Shown piece by piece: positions 49,261 to 57,947 of a stretch of DNA of 64,000 bases (its first letter is position 1; the number at the start of each line of letters is the position of its first letter). The notes beneath the pieces were generated by a model. It was not told the DNA's origin. It did not search any database and saw only the letters and a program-made list of their open reading frames with translations. The stretch is from assembly GCF_012933465.1 (NCBI RefSeq), contig NZ_JABBND010000006.1:124001-188000 (forward strand), given 5' to 3'. A program made the translations under genes and the position numbers. This stretch comes from Actinomycetospora sp. TBRC 11914. GTDB lineage: Bacteria > Actinomycetota > Actinomycetes > Mycobacteriales > Pseudonocardiaceae.

Positions 49261-51786
49261 ATGAGCACCCCGACCCTCCTCCCCACGCCCGGCGCCGACC
49301 CCGACGAGCTGTTCGAGGGGTTCTCCGCCTGGGCCGCCGAACGGGGTCTGGATCTCTACCCGGCCCAGGCCGAGGCGCTCATCGAGCTGGTGACCGGCGC
49401 CAACGTCATCGTCTCCACCCCCACCGGGTCGGGGAAGTCGCTCATCGCGCTCGGCGCCCACGTCGCCGCGATGTCCCGCGGCGAGCGCACCGTCTACACC
49501 GCGCCGATCAAGGCGCTGGTCAGCGAGAAGTTCTTCGCGCTGGGCTCCCAGCTGGGCTATGCGAACGTCGGGATGCTCACCGGCGACGCCGCGGTCAACC
49601 CCGAGGCACCCGTCATCTGCTGCACCGCCGAGGTGCTCGCGAACTGGGCGCTGCGCGAGGGCGATCGGGCCGACATCGGCCAGGTCGTGATGGACGAGTT
49701 CCACTTCTACGCCGACCCGGACCGCGGCTGGGCCTGGCAGGTGCCGCTGATCGAGCTGCCGCAGGCGCAGTTCCTGCTGATGTCGGCCACCCTCGGCGAC
49801 GTCTCCTTCTTCCAGGAGGACCTGACCCGGCGCACCGGCCGCGAGACCGCCGTCGTCGCGCACACCGAGCGCCCGGTGCCGCTGTCGTTCCGCTGGTCGA
49901 CCACCCCGCTGCACGAGACGATCTCCGAGCTGATCTCGGGGCAGCAGGCGCCGGTGTACATCGTGCACACCACGCAGGCGGCCGCCGTCGAGCAGGCGCA
50001 GGCGCTGATGAGCCTCAACGTCACGACGAAGGCCGAGAAGGAGCAGATCACCGAGCTCATCGGCGCCTTCCGGTTCACCGCCGGGTTCGGGAAGACATTG
50101 TCCCGGCTGGTGCGCCACGGCATCGGCGTGCACCACGCCGGCATGCTCCCCAAGTACCGCCGGCTCGTGGAGACCCTCGCCCAGGCCGGGCTGCTCAAGC
50201 TCATCTGCGGCACCGACACCCTCGGCGTCGGGATCAACATCCCGATCCGCACGGTGCTGTTCACCGCGCTGACCAAGTTCGACGGCCAGCGAGTGCGCCA
50301 CCTGCGCGCACGGGAGTTCCACCAGGTCGCCGGGCGCGCGGGACGCGCCGGGTACGACGTGGCCGGCTACGTCGTCGTGCAGGCCCCGGAGCACGAGGTG
50401 GAGAACGCCAAGCGCCTCGCCAAGGCCGGCGACGACGTCAAGAAGCAGCGGCGCGTCGTGCGGGTGAAGCCGCCGGACGGGTTCGTCTCGTGGTCGGAGC
50501 GCACCATGGAGAAGCTCGTCGAGGCCCAGCCCGAGCAGCTCACCAGCCAGATGCGGATCACCACGGCGATGCTGCTGCAGGTCGCCCAGCGCCCCGGGCC
50601 CTTCCTGCCCGCGATGCGCCACCTGCTCGAGGACAACCACGCCGACCGGCCCACCCAGCGGCGGCTGATCCTCCGCGCGATCCAGCTCTTCCGGGGACTG
50701 CTCGAGGCCGATGTCGTCGAGATCCTTCCCGAGCCCGACGACGCCGGGCGCACCGTGCGCCTCGTCGACGACCTCCAGGTCGACTTCGCCCTCAACCAGC
50801 CGCTCTCGCCGTTCGCGCTGGCCGCGTTCGAGCTGCTCGACGACGAGTCGCCGACCTACGCACTCGACCTCGTTTCGGTCGTCGAGTCGACGCTCGACGA
50901 CCCCAAGCAGGTGCTGCGCGCCCAGGAGAACGCCGCCCGCGGCGAGGCCGTGGGTGCGATGAAGGCCGAGGGGATCGAGTACGAGGAGCGGATGGAGCGC
51001 CTCGAGGAGATCACCTGGCCGAAGCCGCTGGTCGAGCTCCTGGAACCGGCGTTCGAGACCTACCGCAAGGGCCACCCCTGGGTCGGCGACGCCGAGCTCT
51101 CCCCGAAGGCGGTCGTCCGCGATCTCTACGAGCGCGCGATGACCTTCGTCGAGTTCGTCTCGCACTACAAGATCGCGCGGTCCGAGGGCCTCGTCCTGCG
51201 CTACCTCACCGACGCCTACCGCGCCCTGCGCCAGACGATCCCCGAGAGCGCGGGCACCGACGACCTCGACGACCTCATCGCCTGGCTCGGCGAGCTCGTC
51301 CGCCAGACCGACTCGTCGCTGCTCGACGAGTGGGAGACGCTCTCGAATCCCTCCGAACTGGATGCCGCGGGCTCGGATGCGGCCCCCGTCGACCAGGGCC
51401 CGCCGCCGGTCACCCGCAACGAGCGCGCCTTCCGGGTGCTGGTGCGCAACGAGCTCTTCCGTCGCGTCGTGCTCTTCGCCCGCCGGTCCCCGCTCGAGCT
51501 CGCCGAGCTCGCCCCGGACGAGGGGCCGTCGGAGGAGGAGTGGGCCTCGGCGATGGAGCGCTACTTCGCCGAGTACGCCACCCTCGGCGCCGGCCCCGAC
51601 GCCCGGGGTCCGGCGCTCTTCCGGGTGACCGAGCACGGACGGTCCTGGGAGGTACGCCAGGTGTTCGACGACCCTGAGGGCGACCACGACTGGGGCATCA
51701 CCGCCACCGTCGACCTCGACGCCTCCGACGAGGTCGGCGCTGCCGTGGTGCACGTGGACCACGTGGGGCCCTTCCCGGCCGTCTGA
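49261..51786 (+). CDS. DEAD/DEAH-box helicase with DUF3516 C-terminal domain
   Basis: About 841 residues. Superfamily 2 motifs: Walker A STPTGSGKSLIA, motif Ia TAPIKALVSEKF, motif II MDEFHFYADPDRG (DEFH), motif III LMSATLGD, and motif VI HQVAGRAGRAGYD. The region LVRHGIGVHHAGMLPKYRR is Ski2-like. The C-terminal ~400 residues form DUF3516, common in actinobacteria. It is an ATP-driven RNA or DNA helicase whose role is unknown. ATG 49252 would add three residues. Confidence 0.92.
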   Translation: MSTPTLLPTPGADPDELFEGFSAWAAERGLDLYPAQAEALIELVTGANVIVSTPTGSGKSLIALGAHVAAMSRGERTVYTAPIKALVSEKFFALGSQLGYANVGMLTGDAAVNPEAPVICCTAEVLANWALREGDRADIGQVVMDEFHFYADPDRGWAWQVPLIELPQAQFLLMSATLGDVSFFQEDLTRRTGRETAVVAHTERPVPLSFRWSTTPLHETISELISGQQAPVYIVHTTQAAAVEQAQALMSLNVTTKAEKEQITELIGAFRFTAGFGKTLSRLVRHGIGVHHAGMLPKYRRLVETLAQAGLLKLICGTDTLGVGINIPIRTVLFTALTKFDGQRVRHLRAREFHQVAGRAGRAGYDVAGYVVVQAPEHEVENAKRLAKAGDDVKKQRRVVRVKPPDGFVSWSERTMEKLVEAQPEQLTSQMRITTAMLLQVAQRPGPFLPAMRHLLEDNHADRPTQRRLILRAIQLFRGLLEADVVEILPEPDDAGRTVRLVDDLQVDFALNQPLSPFALAAFELLDDESPTYALDLVSVVESTLDDPKQVLRAQENAARGEAVGAMKAEGIEYEERMERLEEITWPKPLVELLEPAFETYRKGHPWVGDAELSPKAVVRDLYERAMTFVEFVSHYKIARSEGLVLRYLTDAYRALRQTIPESAGTDDLDDLIAWLGELVRQTDSSLLDEWETLSNPSELDAAGSDAAPVDQGPPPVTRNERAFRVLVRNELFRRVVLFARRSPLELAELAPDEGPSEEEWASAMERYFAEYATLGAGPDARGPALFRVTEHGRSWEVRQVFDDPEGDHDWGITATVDLDASDEVGAAVVHVDHVGPFPAV

Positions 51787-51802
51787 GACCTCACCGCCTC
51801 GC

Positions 51803-51910
51803 CGAGTGGACCCTCATGGTCGGCACGGGAGCCCTCCAGGTCCACTCGCCGGGGTCTCCCAGCCCGAGTGGACCCTCATGGTCGGCAGGGGAGCCCTCCA
51901 GGTCCACTCG
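51803..51910. repeat. Duplicated 46-bp repeat with inverted ends
   Basis: Two 46-bp units (51803-51848, 51865-51910) differ at one base. Each begins CGAGTGGACC and ends with its complement GGTCCACTCG, so each can fold. They lie just after the helicase stop. They resemble REP-type intergenic elements or paired terminators. Confidence 0.9.
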
Positions 51911-52063
51911 GCCGGGAGCGGTCCGATCCGCTGAACGTGCATCACCCGCTCGGCAGCGTCGAAAAAGGTGGGCGGCCGGAGTGCTCGACGCTTCGTGTGG
52001 CGCCGGGTCGCGAACGGGTCGTCCCACCTGTCACACGCACTACGCTGCGTCACACTCGACGTT

Positions 52064-52864
52064 ATGGCAGCCCCGATGCTCGCACCGACGGTGGGCCGGG
52101 AGGAACGCGCGGAGTACTGGCTCGACCTCGTCGCGTCCCTCTGCAGGAGCCCGCTCGAGGACCTCCCGCACGCGGTCATCGCCGACGCCCTCACCGCCAG
52201 CTTCGAGGCCACCGCGACGGCGGTCCACGTCCGGCACGGGGACCGCGTCACGCAGTCGGTGCACGGCCCGGTCGAGCCGCCGGACTGCTGGGAGGAGGCC
52301 AACCGGTTCGCGCGGACCCGCGCGGCGACCGAGCACCCCCTGCTCGCCTACTACCTCGCGACCGGGGACGACCGGGCCCACGACCTCGACGACGTCCCGG
52401 TGCTGCCCGGCCGGCGGGCGTGCGGCGCGTGGCGGGAGCTGGCCCGGGCGCACGCCGCCGACCGGCAGATCGCCATCCCGCTCGTCCACGCGCCGCCGCA
52501 CCACCACAGCTACGTCATCGGGCGTGGCGAACGGTTCACCGCCGACGACCTCCGCTTCGCCCGCCGCCTGCAGGGCCTGCTGCGGGGGCTCGCCCGTCAG
52601 GTGGCCGCCACGCGCGAGGTCCCGGCCGACCGCGCGACGGAGGTCGGACTGACCCCCCGGGAGACGGCGGCCCTGGTGGCCGTGGCCGAGGGCCTGACCG
52701 CGGACGCCGTCGCCCGGCGGCTCGCGATCAGCCCGCGCACCGTCCACAAGCACCTGGAGCGGGCGTACGCCAAGCTCGGCGTGCGGGACCGGGTGTCGGC
52801 GGTGCTGCGCGCCGGCCGGCTCGGGCTGCTGCCGGACGACACCGGGTCAGCCCTTCTTCCGTGA
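52064..52864 (+). CDS. LuxR-type transcriptional regulator
   Basis: 266 residues. The N-terminal ~190 residues form a GAF-like sensor fold (AVIADALTASFEATATAVHV, FTADDLRFARRLQGLLRG). The LuxR helix-turn-helix is TPRETAALVAVAEGLTADAV, then ARRLAISPRTVHKHLERAYAK. No receiver domain is present. ATG 52064 is used. Its end overlaps the convergent exonuclease gene by 18 bases. The ligand is unknown. Confidence 0.85.
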   Translation: MAAPMLAPTVGREERAEYWLDLVASLCRSPLEDLPHAVIADALTASFEATATAVHVRHGDRVTQSVHGPVEPPDCWEEANRFARTRAATEHPLLAYYLATGDDRAHDLDDVPVLPGRRACGAWRELARAHAADRQIAIPLVHAPPHHHSYVIGRGERFTADDLRFARRLQGLLRGLARQVAATREVPADRATEVGLTPRETAALVAVAEGLTADAVARRLAISPRTVHKHLERAYAKLGVRDRVSAVLRAGRLGLLPDDTGSALLP

Positions 52865-53704
52865 CCCGCCCCTCTTCGCACCCAGGGAGGGCGGGGGCAC
52901 GACCGGACCGAGGTCGCCGTCGGGAGCCTCGTCCAGGTCGAGCATCACCGGGGCGTGGTCGGACGGCCCGGTGCCCTTGCGGGCCTGGCGGTCGATCCAC
53001 ACGGCGGCCCGGCGCTCGGCGATGGGCGCGCCGGCCAGGATGAGGTCGATCCGCATCCCGCGGTCCTGGTGGAAGGCCCCGCCGCGGTAGTCCCAGTAGC
53101 TGAAGACCCGCTCGGCGGGCCAGCGCTCGCGGACGACGTCGTGCAGGCCGGTCTTCTCGATCGCGGCCAGCGCGTCGCGCTCCGGCGGCGTGACGTGGGT
53201 GGACTCGGCGAACGCCTCGACGGAGTAGACGTCGGCGTCGGTGGGGGCGATGTTGAAGTCGCCGGCCACGATCGTCGTCGTCGGGTCGCCCGCCTCGACG
53301 GCGTCGCGCAGCGCGGCCAGCCACTCGAGCTTGTAGGCGTAGTGCGGGTCCTGCGGGTCGCGTCCGTTGGGCACGTAGACCGAGGTGACGCGCATCCCAC
53401 CGCAGGTGGCGGTGACGGCGCGGGCCTCCTGGTGCGGGTAGCCGGGGCCGCCGGGCAGGCCCTCGACGACGTCGTCCAGGCCGACCCGCGAGAGCAGCGC
53501 GACGCCGTTCCACCGCCCCTCGCCGTGGTGCGCCACGGCGTACCCGCGCTCGCGCAGCGGCGCGCCGAAGCTCTCCTCGAACGCCTCGTCGGAGAGCTTG
53601 GTCTCCTGCAGGCACACGACGTCGGGCGCGCGCTCGTCGAGCCAGCCGAGCAGGCGCGGCTCGCGCGCCTTCGCGGAGTTCACGTTCCAGGTCGCCACTC
53701 GCAC
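52847..53704 (-). CDS. xthA: Exodeoxyribonuclease III / AP endonuclease
   Basis: 285 residues of the EEP fold. Motifs: WNVNSAKAREPRL, VVCLQETKLSD (metal Glu), VAGDFNIAPTDADVY (Asp-x-Asn), GMRIDLILAG and GPSDHAPVMLD (catalytic Asp-His). It repairs abasic sites and damaged 3' ends. GTG 53704 (VRVATWNVNS) gives the usual family N-terminus. Longer starts at 53713 and 53734 run into a terminator hairpin, so I reject them. The last residues overlap the LuxR gene. Confidence 0.9.
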   Translation of the reverse strand: MRVATWNVNSAKAREPRLLGWLDERAPDVVCLQETKLSDEAFEESFGAPLRERGYAVAHHGEGRWNGVALLSRVGLDDVVEGLPGGPGYPHQEARAVTATCGGMRVTSVYVPNGRDPQDPHYAYKLEWLAALRDAVEAGDPTTTIVAGDFNIAPTDADVYSVEAFAESTHVTPPERDALAAIEKTGLHDVVRERWPAERVFSYWDYRGGAFHQDRGMRIDLILAGAPIAERRAAVWIDRQARKGTGPSDHAPVMLDLDEAPDGDLGPVVPPPSLGAKRGGSRKKG

Positions 53705-53718
53705 GCCCGCCACGCTAG

Positions 53719-53756
53719 CCGGGGAGACCGACATCGAGGCGAGTCGGTCTCCCCGG
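53719..53756. terminator. Terminator hairpin after the peroxidase gene
   Basis: CCGGGGAGACCGAC pairs perfectly with GTCGGTCTCCCCGG (14 bp, 10-base loop) eight bases beyond the peroxidase stop (minus strand). It separates the peroxidase and exonuclease transcripts. Confidence 0.8.
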
Positions 53757-53763
53757 CCGCGGG

Positions 53764-55350
53764 TCAGACCGGCTTCTTGATCGCGGCCGCCACCAACTCG
53801 CGGAGGCCGAAGACGCCGTTCACCGCCAGGGACGGCGTCCACCGCGGATCGACGTTGAGGAACGAGCTGCTGTCGTCCTCGAGCAGGCCGGCCATGGTCT
53901 CGGCCACGATGCGCCCGCCGACCGGCCCGAGCACGCGGCTCGTCACCGTGTTCGTCCCGCCCGCACCCTGTGCTCGATAGCTGCGGTCCTCCTCGACCGT
54001 CTCGGCGAGCACGTAGGCCCACAGCGGGCAGTTCCCGGCGAACTCGGTGCCGCCCACCGTGACGACGTCTCCGACGATGTCGGCCGGGTCGCCCGTGAAC
54101 TTGCCGATCTTGATCTCGCCGTCGGGCTTCGGGACGACGCCCATGGCCCGCGCGACGGCCTGGCCACTCGGCAGGCGCAGGCGCCAGCCACGCAAGAGGT
54201 TGCGCTGCGCGAGGCTGGGCGGCGGGTCCCCGGCGACCGAGGCCGGGAGGTGGGCGAGCGGGTCGACCAGGGCGGTGTCGATGCGGTAGGCCAACTGTGT
54301 CCGCTCGATCTCGTCCGTGCCGGGTGTCTGGCCGGGCTGCAGTTCCTTCCCGACGGGCCGTTCCTCGAGGTCCGCGAAACGCGCCCAGTCGATGGCCCAG
54401 GTCGAGGGGAAGCGGTCGAACCCGCCCAGGCCGGCGAAGGACGGCGCCCCCACGGGCGGGAAGATCGGGATCGGCGCGATGTCGTCGTTGAGGCGGTATC
54501 CGGGCCGCACCATCGAGTGCCCGAAGCGGTACGCGGCGACCGAGAACTCCAGCGGCATGAACGCGTCGTCCCGGGAGTGGTAGAAGCCCAGCACCGGGCG
54601 GTCGTCGGCGATCGAGGTACCCGCGGCGATGTGCGGCAGGACCGCGGCGATGACGTCCTTCGAGATCAGTGTGGGCAGGAAGTCGTTGAGGACGACCCAC
54701 TGGTAGTGGAACCGGGTCTCCCGCTGGACCTCCGCGAACGACAGCCCCGGGTTGTCGTCGGCGATCGCGTTGTGCAGGCGGAGCACCAGGCCCTGCAACT
54801 GCGAGACGATCACGTTCTCGTCGTTGCGGGGGTCGCCGATGACGGCGCGGGCCGGGTTCCCGCCGCTGCGGACGAGGTCGCGGGCGGACAGGTCGACCGA
54901 GAGGGCCTTACCGGTGAGCCTGTCGCCGAGCAGGAAGCGGCGACCCGACCCGTCGTAGAGGTACGGCTGGTCGTCGGGCCCCCGGCCGTAGACGCTGTCC
55001 AGGTCGAACCGCGGGGTCCGGAAGTCGACGAGCGCTTCGGGGTCGTTCTGACGCTGGAGGCTGCTGACGGGGTCGAACGTCAGGTCGTGGTCGATGAACT
55101 GGCCGAAGTAGGTGAAGACGGCGGGGACGCCGCTCTCCTCCGCGTCCGGGCCGTCCTTGACCGGATCCGGTGCTGCGCTCATCGCGGCGCCGAGTTTCGT
55201 CAGGGCGGCCTGCGAGGCGTCGTCCGTCGGGCCGAAGTCCGCAGGCGGGATGGCTCGGAAGATTCGGCCGAACCGGCCCCCGAAGATTTTCGAGGTGCGC
55301 GCGAGGCCGAGCCCGCGGACCCCTTGGCCGTGCGGTCGGATCGGTGCCAT
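53764..55350 (-). CDS. Animal-type heme peroxidase
   Basis: 528 residues of the peroxidase-cyclooxygenase superfamily. Distal His88 lies in YFGQFIDHDLTFD, a conserved Arg in IGDPRNDEN, and proximal His278 in AYRFGHSMV. No signal peptide is visible, so it is probably cytosolic unless exported another way. Bacterial members oxidise halides or organic substrates with peroxide; the physiological role is unclear. ATG 55350 has GAGGGGG upstream. An SRPBCC gene lies 115 bp upstream on the same strand. Confidence 0.9.
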   Translation of the reverse strand: MAPIRPHGQGVRGLGLARTSKIFGGRFGRIFRAIPPADFGPTDDASQAALTKLGAAMSAAPDPVKDGPDAEESGVPAVFTYFGQFIDHDLTFDPVSSLQRQNDPEALVDFRTPRFDLDSVYGRGPDDQPYLYDGSGRRFLLGDRLTGKALSVDLSARDLVRSGGNPARAVIGDPRNDENVIVSQLQGLVLRLHNAIADDNPGLSFAEVQRETRFHYQWVVLNDFLPTLISKDVIAAVLPHIAAGTSIADDRPVLGFYHSRDDAFMPLEFSVAAYRFGHSMVRPGYRLNDDIAPIPIFPPVGAPSFAGLGGFDRFPSTWAIDWARFADLEERPVGKELQPGQTPGTDEIERTQLAYRIDTALVDPLAHLPASVAGDPPPSLAQRNLLRGWRLRLPSGQAVARAMGVVPKPDGEIKIGKFTGDPADIVGDVVTVGGTEFAGNCPLWAYVLAETVEEDRSYRAQGAGGTNTVTSRVLGPVGGRIVAETMAGLLEDDSSSFLNVDPRWTPSLAVNGVFGLRELVAAAIKKPV

Positions 55351-55465
55351 GACGGTGCCCCCTCGACGCCCGTGGTCGAGTCGTGGAGCGGGCGCCATCG
55401 CCGACCGTGCTCGGCGACGGCGACCGCCTCCATGGGGAGATGTACGTATTGCGGGACCGGCGCCC

Positions 55466-55927
55466 TCAGCCCTCCACGCGCCGCTTCACCGTCGCGAGCG
55501 TCTGCTCCATGCCGGCCTTGTTGTGCGACGGGCTGTCGCTCGTGCGCCCCTTGCCGACCAGCGCGGCGACCGTGGTCCGCTTGTCCTGCCAGCGCTGGAC
55601 GATCCGCGTCTTCTCCCCCTCCGGCTCGAGGGTGAAGCTCCAGCGCGCGACGCTCTGGCCCACCACGTCGACGTCCCAGCTGATGATGCGCTGGGGCTCG
55701 TACTCGGCGATCGTGCTGGTCGTCGGCCAGCGCAGCAGGCCCTTGCGGTTCCAGCCGACGAACCGGGCCCCGGGCTTGGGCCCGCTCGCCCCGCCCAGCC
55801 AGCGGATCGAGTACGTCTCGGGCGAGATCTCACCGATGCGGGAGGGGTCGCCGACCAGTTCCCACACCTTCGACGGCGGGGCCTCGACGACCTCGCTGAC
55901 CACCACGTCGGGCGCCTTCTCCGGCAC
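55466..55927 (-). CDS. SRPBCC/polyketide-cyclase-like protein
   Basis: 153 residues of the START/SRPBCC fold: VVEAPPSKVWELVGDPSRIG, GARFVGWNRKGLLRWPT, SWDVDVVGQSVARWSFTLEP. The fold has a hydrophobic cavity; ligands vary. GTG 55927 is chosen because AAGGAGGCAGGAC precedes it; the frame extends upstream without a ribosome site. The ligand is unknown. It may be expressed with the peroxidase. Confidence 0.85.
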   Translation of the reverse strand: MPEKAPDVVVSEVVEAPPSKVWELVGDPSRIGEISPETYSIRWLGGASGPKPGARFVGWNRKGLLRWPTTSTIAEYEPQRIISWDVDVVGQSVARWSFTLEPEGEKTRIVQRWQDKRTTVAALVGKGRTSDSPSHNKAGMEQTLATVKRRVEG

Positions 55928-56115
55928 GTCCTGCCTCCTTGCGTCGGGGCTCGCGGTACCCGTCGGTACCAGGGTGAGCGCGCACTCTAGGGGCATCGGG
56001 GGACGGGGCGCTCGGCTAACGTGCGCAGACGGCCCGCCGTCGTGCCGCTACCCTGGGTTCGGGATCGATACAGACGCGCTCCCGCCCGCTGCCGCCGATA
56101 CGGACGGACCTCCCC

Positions 56116-57441
56116 ATGTCGCTGCGCCTCGACGACCTCCGGGTCCGCTCACTCGGACCGTGCGAGCACGACTCGCCCTTCGCCGAGATGCTCTCCACCA
56201 AGCGCACCTCGCCCCACTACGTCGCCGAGGACGACCGCGTGCTCGTCGACGACACGGTGTCGGTGCTGCTCTCCCACGGCGTGCCGATCGACGAGGTCCC
56301 GAGCTTCGAGGCCGCCGGCCCGCGCAAGAAGATCTACTTCGACCCGGCGGACACCACGGTCGGCGTCGTCACCTGCGGCGGGCTGTGTCCCGGGCTCAAC
56401 GACGTCATCCGCGGCATCGTCCAGGAGCTCACCGAGCACTACCGCGTCAAGCGCATCGTCGGGTTCCGCAACGGTTTCAAGGGCCTGTCGAAGGACTCCC
56501 GCAACGCGATCACGGAGCTCACCCTCGACGCCGTCCGCGACATCAACAACGACGGCGGCACGATCCTCGGCAGCTCGCGGGGTGCGCAGGATCCCGACGA
56601 GATGGTCGACTCGCTGCTGATCCACGCCGTCGACGTCCTGTTCGTCGTCGGCGGCGACGGGTCGATGCGCGGCGCGATGGCGCTGGTCGAGCGGATCGAG
56701 GAGCGCGGGCTGGACATCGCCGTCGTCGGGATCCCGAAGACGATCGACAACGACCTGCCCTACACCGACCAGAGCTTCGGGTTCCAGACCGCCTTCGCCC
56801 GTGCGACGGACTTCATCGCGTCGGTGTTCATCGAGTCGCAGGCCGCGGAGAACGGCGTCGGGATCGTCAAGCTCATGGGCCGCCACTCCGGCTTCATCGC
56901 CTGCTACGCGGCCCTGTCGGTCAACGACGCCGACTTCGTCCTGATCCCGGAGGTCCCGTTCGGCCTGGACGGCGACGACGGGCTGCTCTGCCGGGTCGAG
57001 AACCACCTGCGCGAGCACGGGCAGGTGGTGATCGTGGTGGCCGAGGGCGCCGGCCAGCACCTGCTGGAGGGTGACGGGAGCACGGACGCCTCGGGCAACG
57101 ACAAGCTCGGCGACATCGGGCTCTTCCTCAAGGAGCGGATCACCGAGAAGCTCACCGAGGTCGGGCTCGCCCCGACCGTGCGCTACCTCGACCCCTCGTA
57201 CGCGATCCGCTCCGTCGCGGCCAACGCCTACGACAGCGTCTACTGCGTCCGCCTCGCCCACGCCGCGGTGCACGCGGGCATGGCGGGGCGGACCCAGACC
57301 GTGGTGGTGCGGTGGCGGCGCCGGTTCGTGCACGTCCCGATGGCGCTCATCTGCGGGCACCGCAACCAGGTCGACCCGGACGGCGACCTGTGGATGTCCG
57401 TGCTCGAGGCGACGGGCCAGCCGGCCACCTTCGGCGCCTGA
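56116..57441 (+). CDS. 6-phosphofructokinase
   Basis: 441 residues, glycolysis. It has the long PFK form with an N-terminal extension (~75 residues). Substrate motifs are TCGGLCPGLNDVIRG (~86-100), VVGGDGSMRGAMAL (179-183 GGDGS), IPKTIDNDLPYTDQ (207-213) and KLMGRHSGFIA. GGDGS points to ATP as phosphate donor (PPi enzymes have GGDDS), while the Lys in PKTIDND is the residue seen in PPi-type and plant-like ATP enzymes. It is therefore a plant-like ATP-PFK. A strong hairpin follows at 57461. Confidence 0.92.
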   Translation: MSLRLDDLRVRSLGPCEHDSPFAEMLSTKRTSPHYVAEDDRVLVDDTVSVLLSHGVPIDEVPSFEAAGPRKKIYFDPADTTVGVVTCGGLCPGLNDVIRGIVQELTEHYRVKRIVGFRNGFKGLSKDSRNAITELTLDAVRDINNDGGTILGSSRGAQDPDEMVDSLLIHAVDVLFVVGGDGSMRGAMALVERIEERGLDIAVVGIPKTIDNDLPYTDQSFGFQTAFARATDFIASVFIESQAAENGVGIVKLMGRHSGFIACYAALSVNDADFVLIPEVPFGLDGDDGLLCRVENHLREHGQVVIVVAEGAGQHLLEGDGSTDASGNDKLGDIGLFLKERITEKLTEVGLAPTVRYLDPSYAIRSVAANAYDSVYCVRLAHAAVHAGMAGRTQTVVVRWRRRFVHVPMALICGHRNQVDPDGDLWMSVLEATGQPATFGA

Positions 57442-57460
57442 CCCGGCCCCCTCGACGTCA

Positions 57461-57505
57461 GGAAAGGGTCGTTGCAGACACTGGACGTCTGCAACGACTC
57501 TTTCC
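57461..57505. terminator. Strong hairpin between convergent genes
   Basis: GGAAAGGGTCGTTGCAGAC pairs with GTCTGCAACGACTCTTTCC (19 bp, one mismatch) around a 7-base loop. It lies between the ends of the phosphofructokinase and FKBP genes, so it serves both. Confidence 0.85.
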
Positions 57506-57525
57506 AGACATGGGGGGCCGTCGCG

Positions 57526-57924
57526 CTAGTTGACCTTGACGAGGTCCACGACGAACACGAGGTGCGCGTTCGGCGGGATGACGCCGCCGGCGCCCTGCGG
57601 GCCGTAGCCCTGGTGCGGGGGCACGACGAGGATGCGGCGCCCGCCCTCGCGCATGCCCGAGATTCCGAGCTTGAAGCCGTCGATGACCTGCCCCAGCGGG
57701 AACTCGACGGGCGTCCCGCCGCGGCTCCAGGACGAGTCGAACTCGCTCGAGTTCGACACCAGCCGACCCTCGTACTGCACCTGCACGGTGTCGCGGTGGG
57801 ACGCCTCGGTCCCGCCGCCGACGACGAGGTCGGTGATGTCCAGATCGTTCGGGAGGGTGTCGGGGGTGACCGACGCACCCGGCGCGCGGGTGAGGTCCTC
57901 GGCGTTCTCGACGGTGACTGCCAT
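57526..57924 (-). CDS. FKBP-type peptidyl-prolyl isomerase
   Basis: 132 residues of the FKBP fold: VQVQYEGRLVSNSSEFDSSW, VEFPLGQVIDGFKLGISGM, REGGRRILVVPPHQGYG, GGVIPPNAHLVFVVDLVKV. It is cytosolic with no signal peptide. It speeds cis-trans isomerisation of X-Pro bonds. ATG 57924 follows GGTGGGGGC. It is the last gene of a minus-strand group with the TPP enzyme. Confidence 0.93.
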   Translation of the reverse strand: MAVTVENAEDLTRAPGASVTPDTLPNDLDITDLVVGGGTEASHRDTVQVQYEGRLVSNSSEFDSSWSRGGTPVEFPLGQVIDGFKLGISGMREGGRRILVVPPHQGYGPQGAGGVIPPNAHLVFVVDLVKVN

Positions 57925-57947
57925 GCCCCCACCGTAGGTGCCGCCGC

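Noticed and set aside
49084-51762. 892-codon minus-strand frame opposite the helicase
   Set aside because: Val/Leu/Gly/Asp-rich composition typical of a shadow frame; the plus strand has all helicase motifs.
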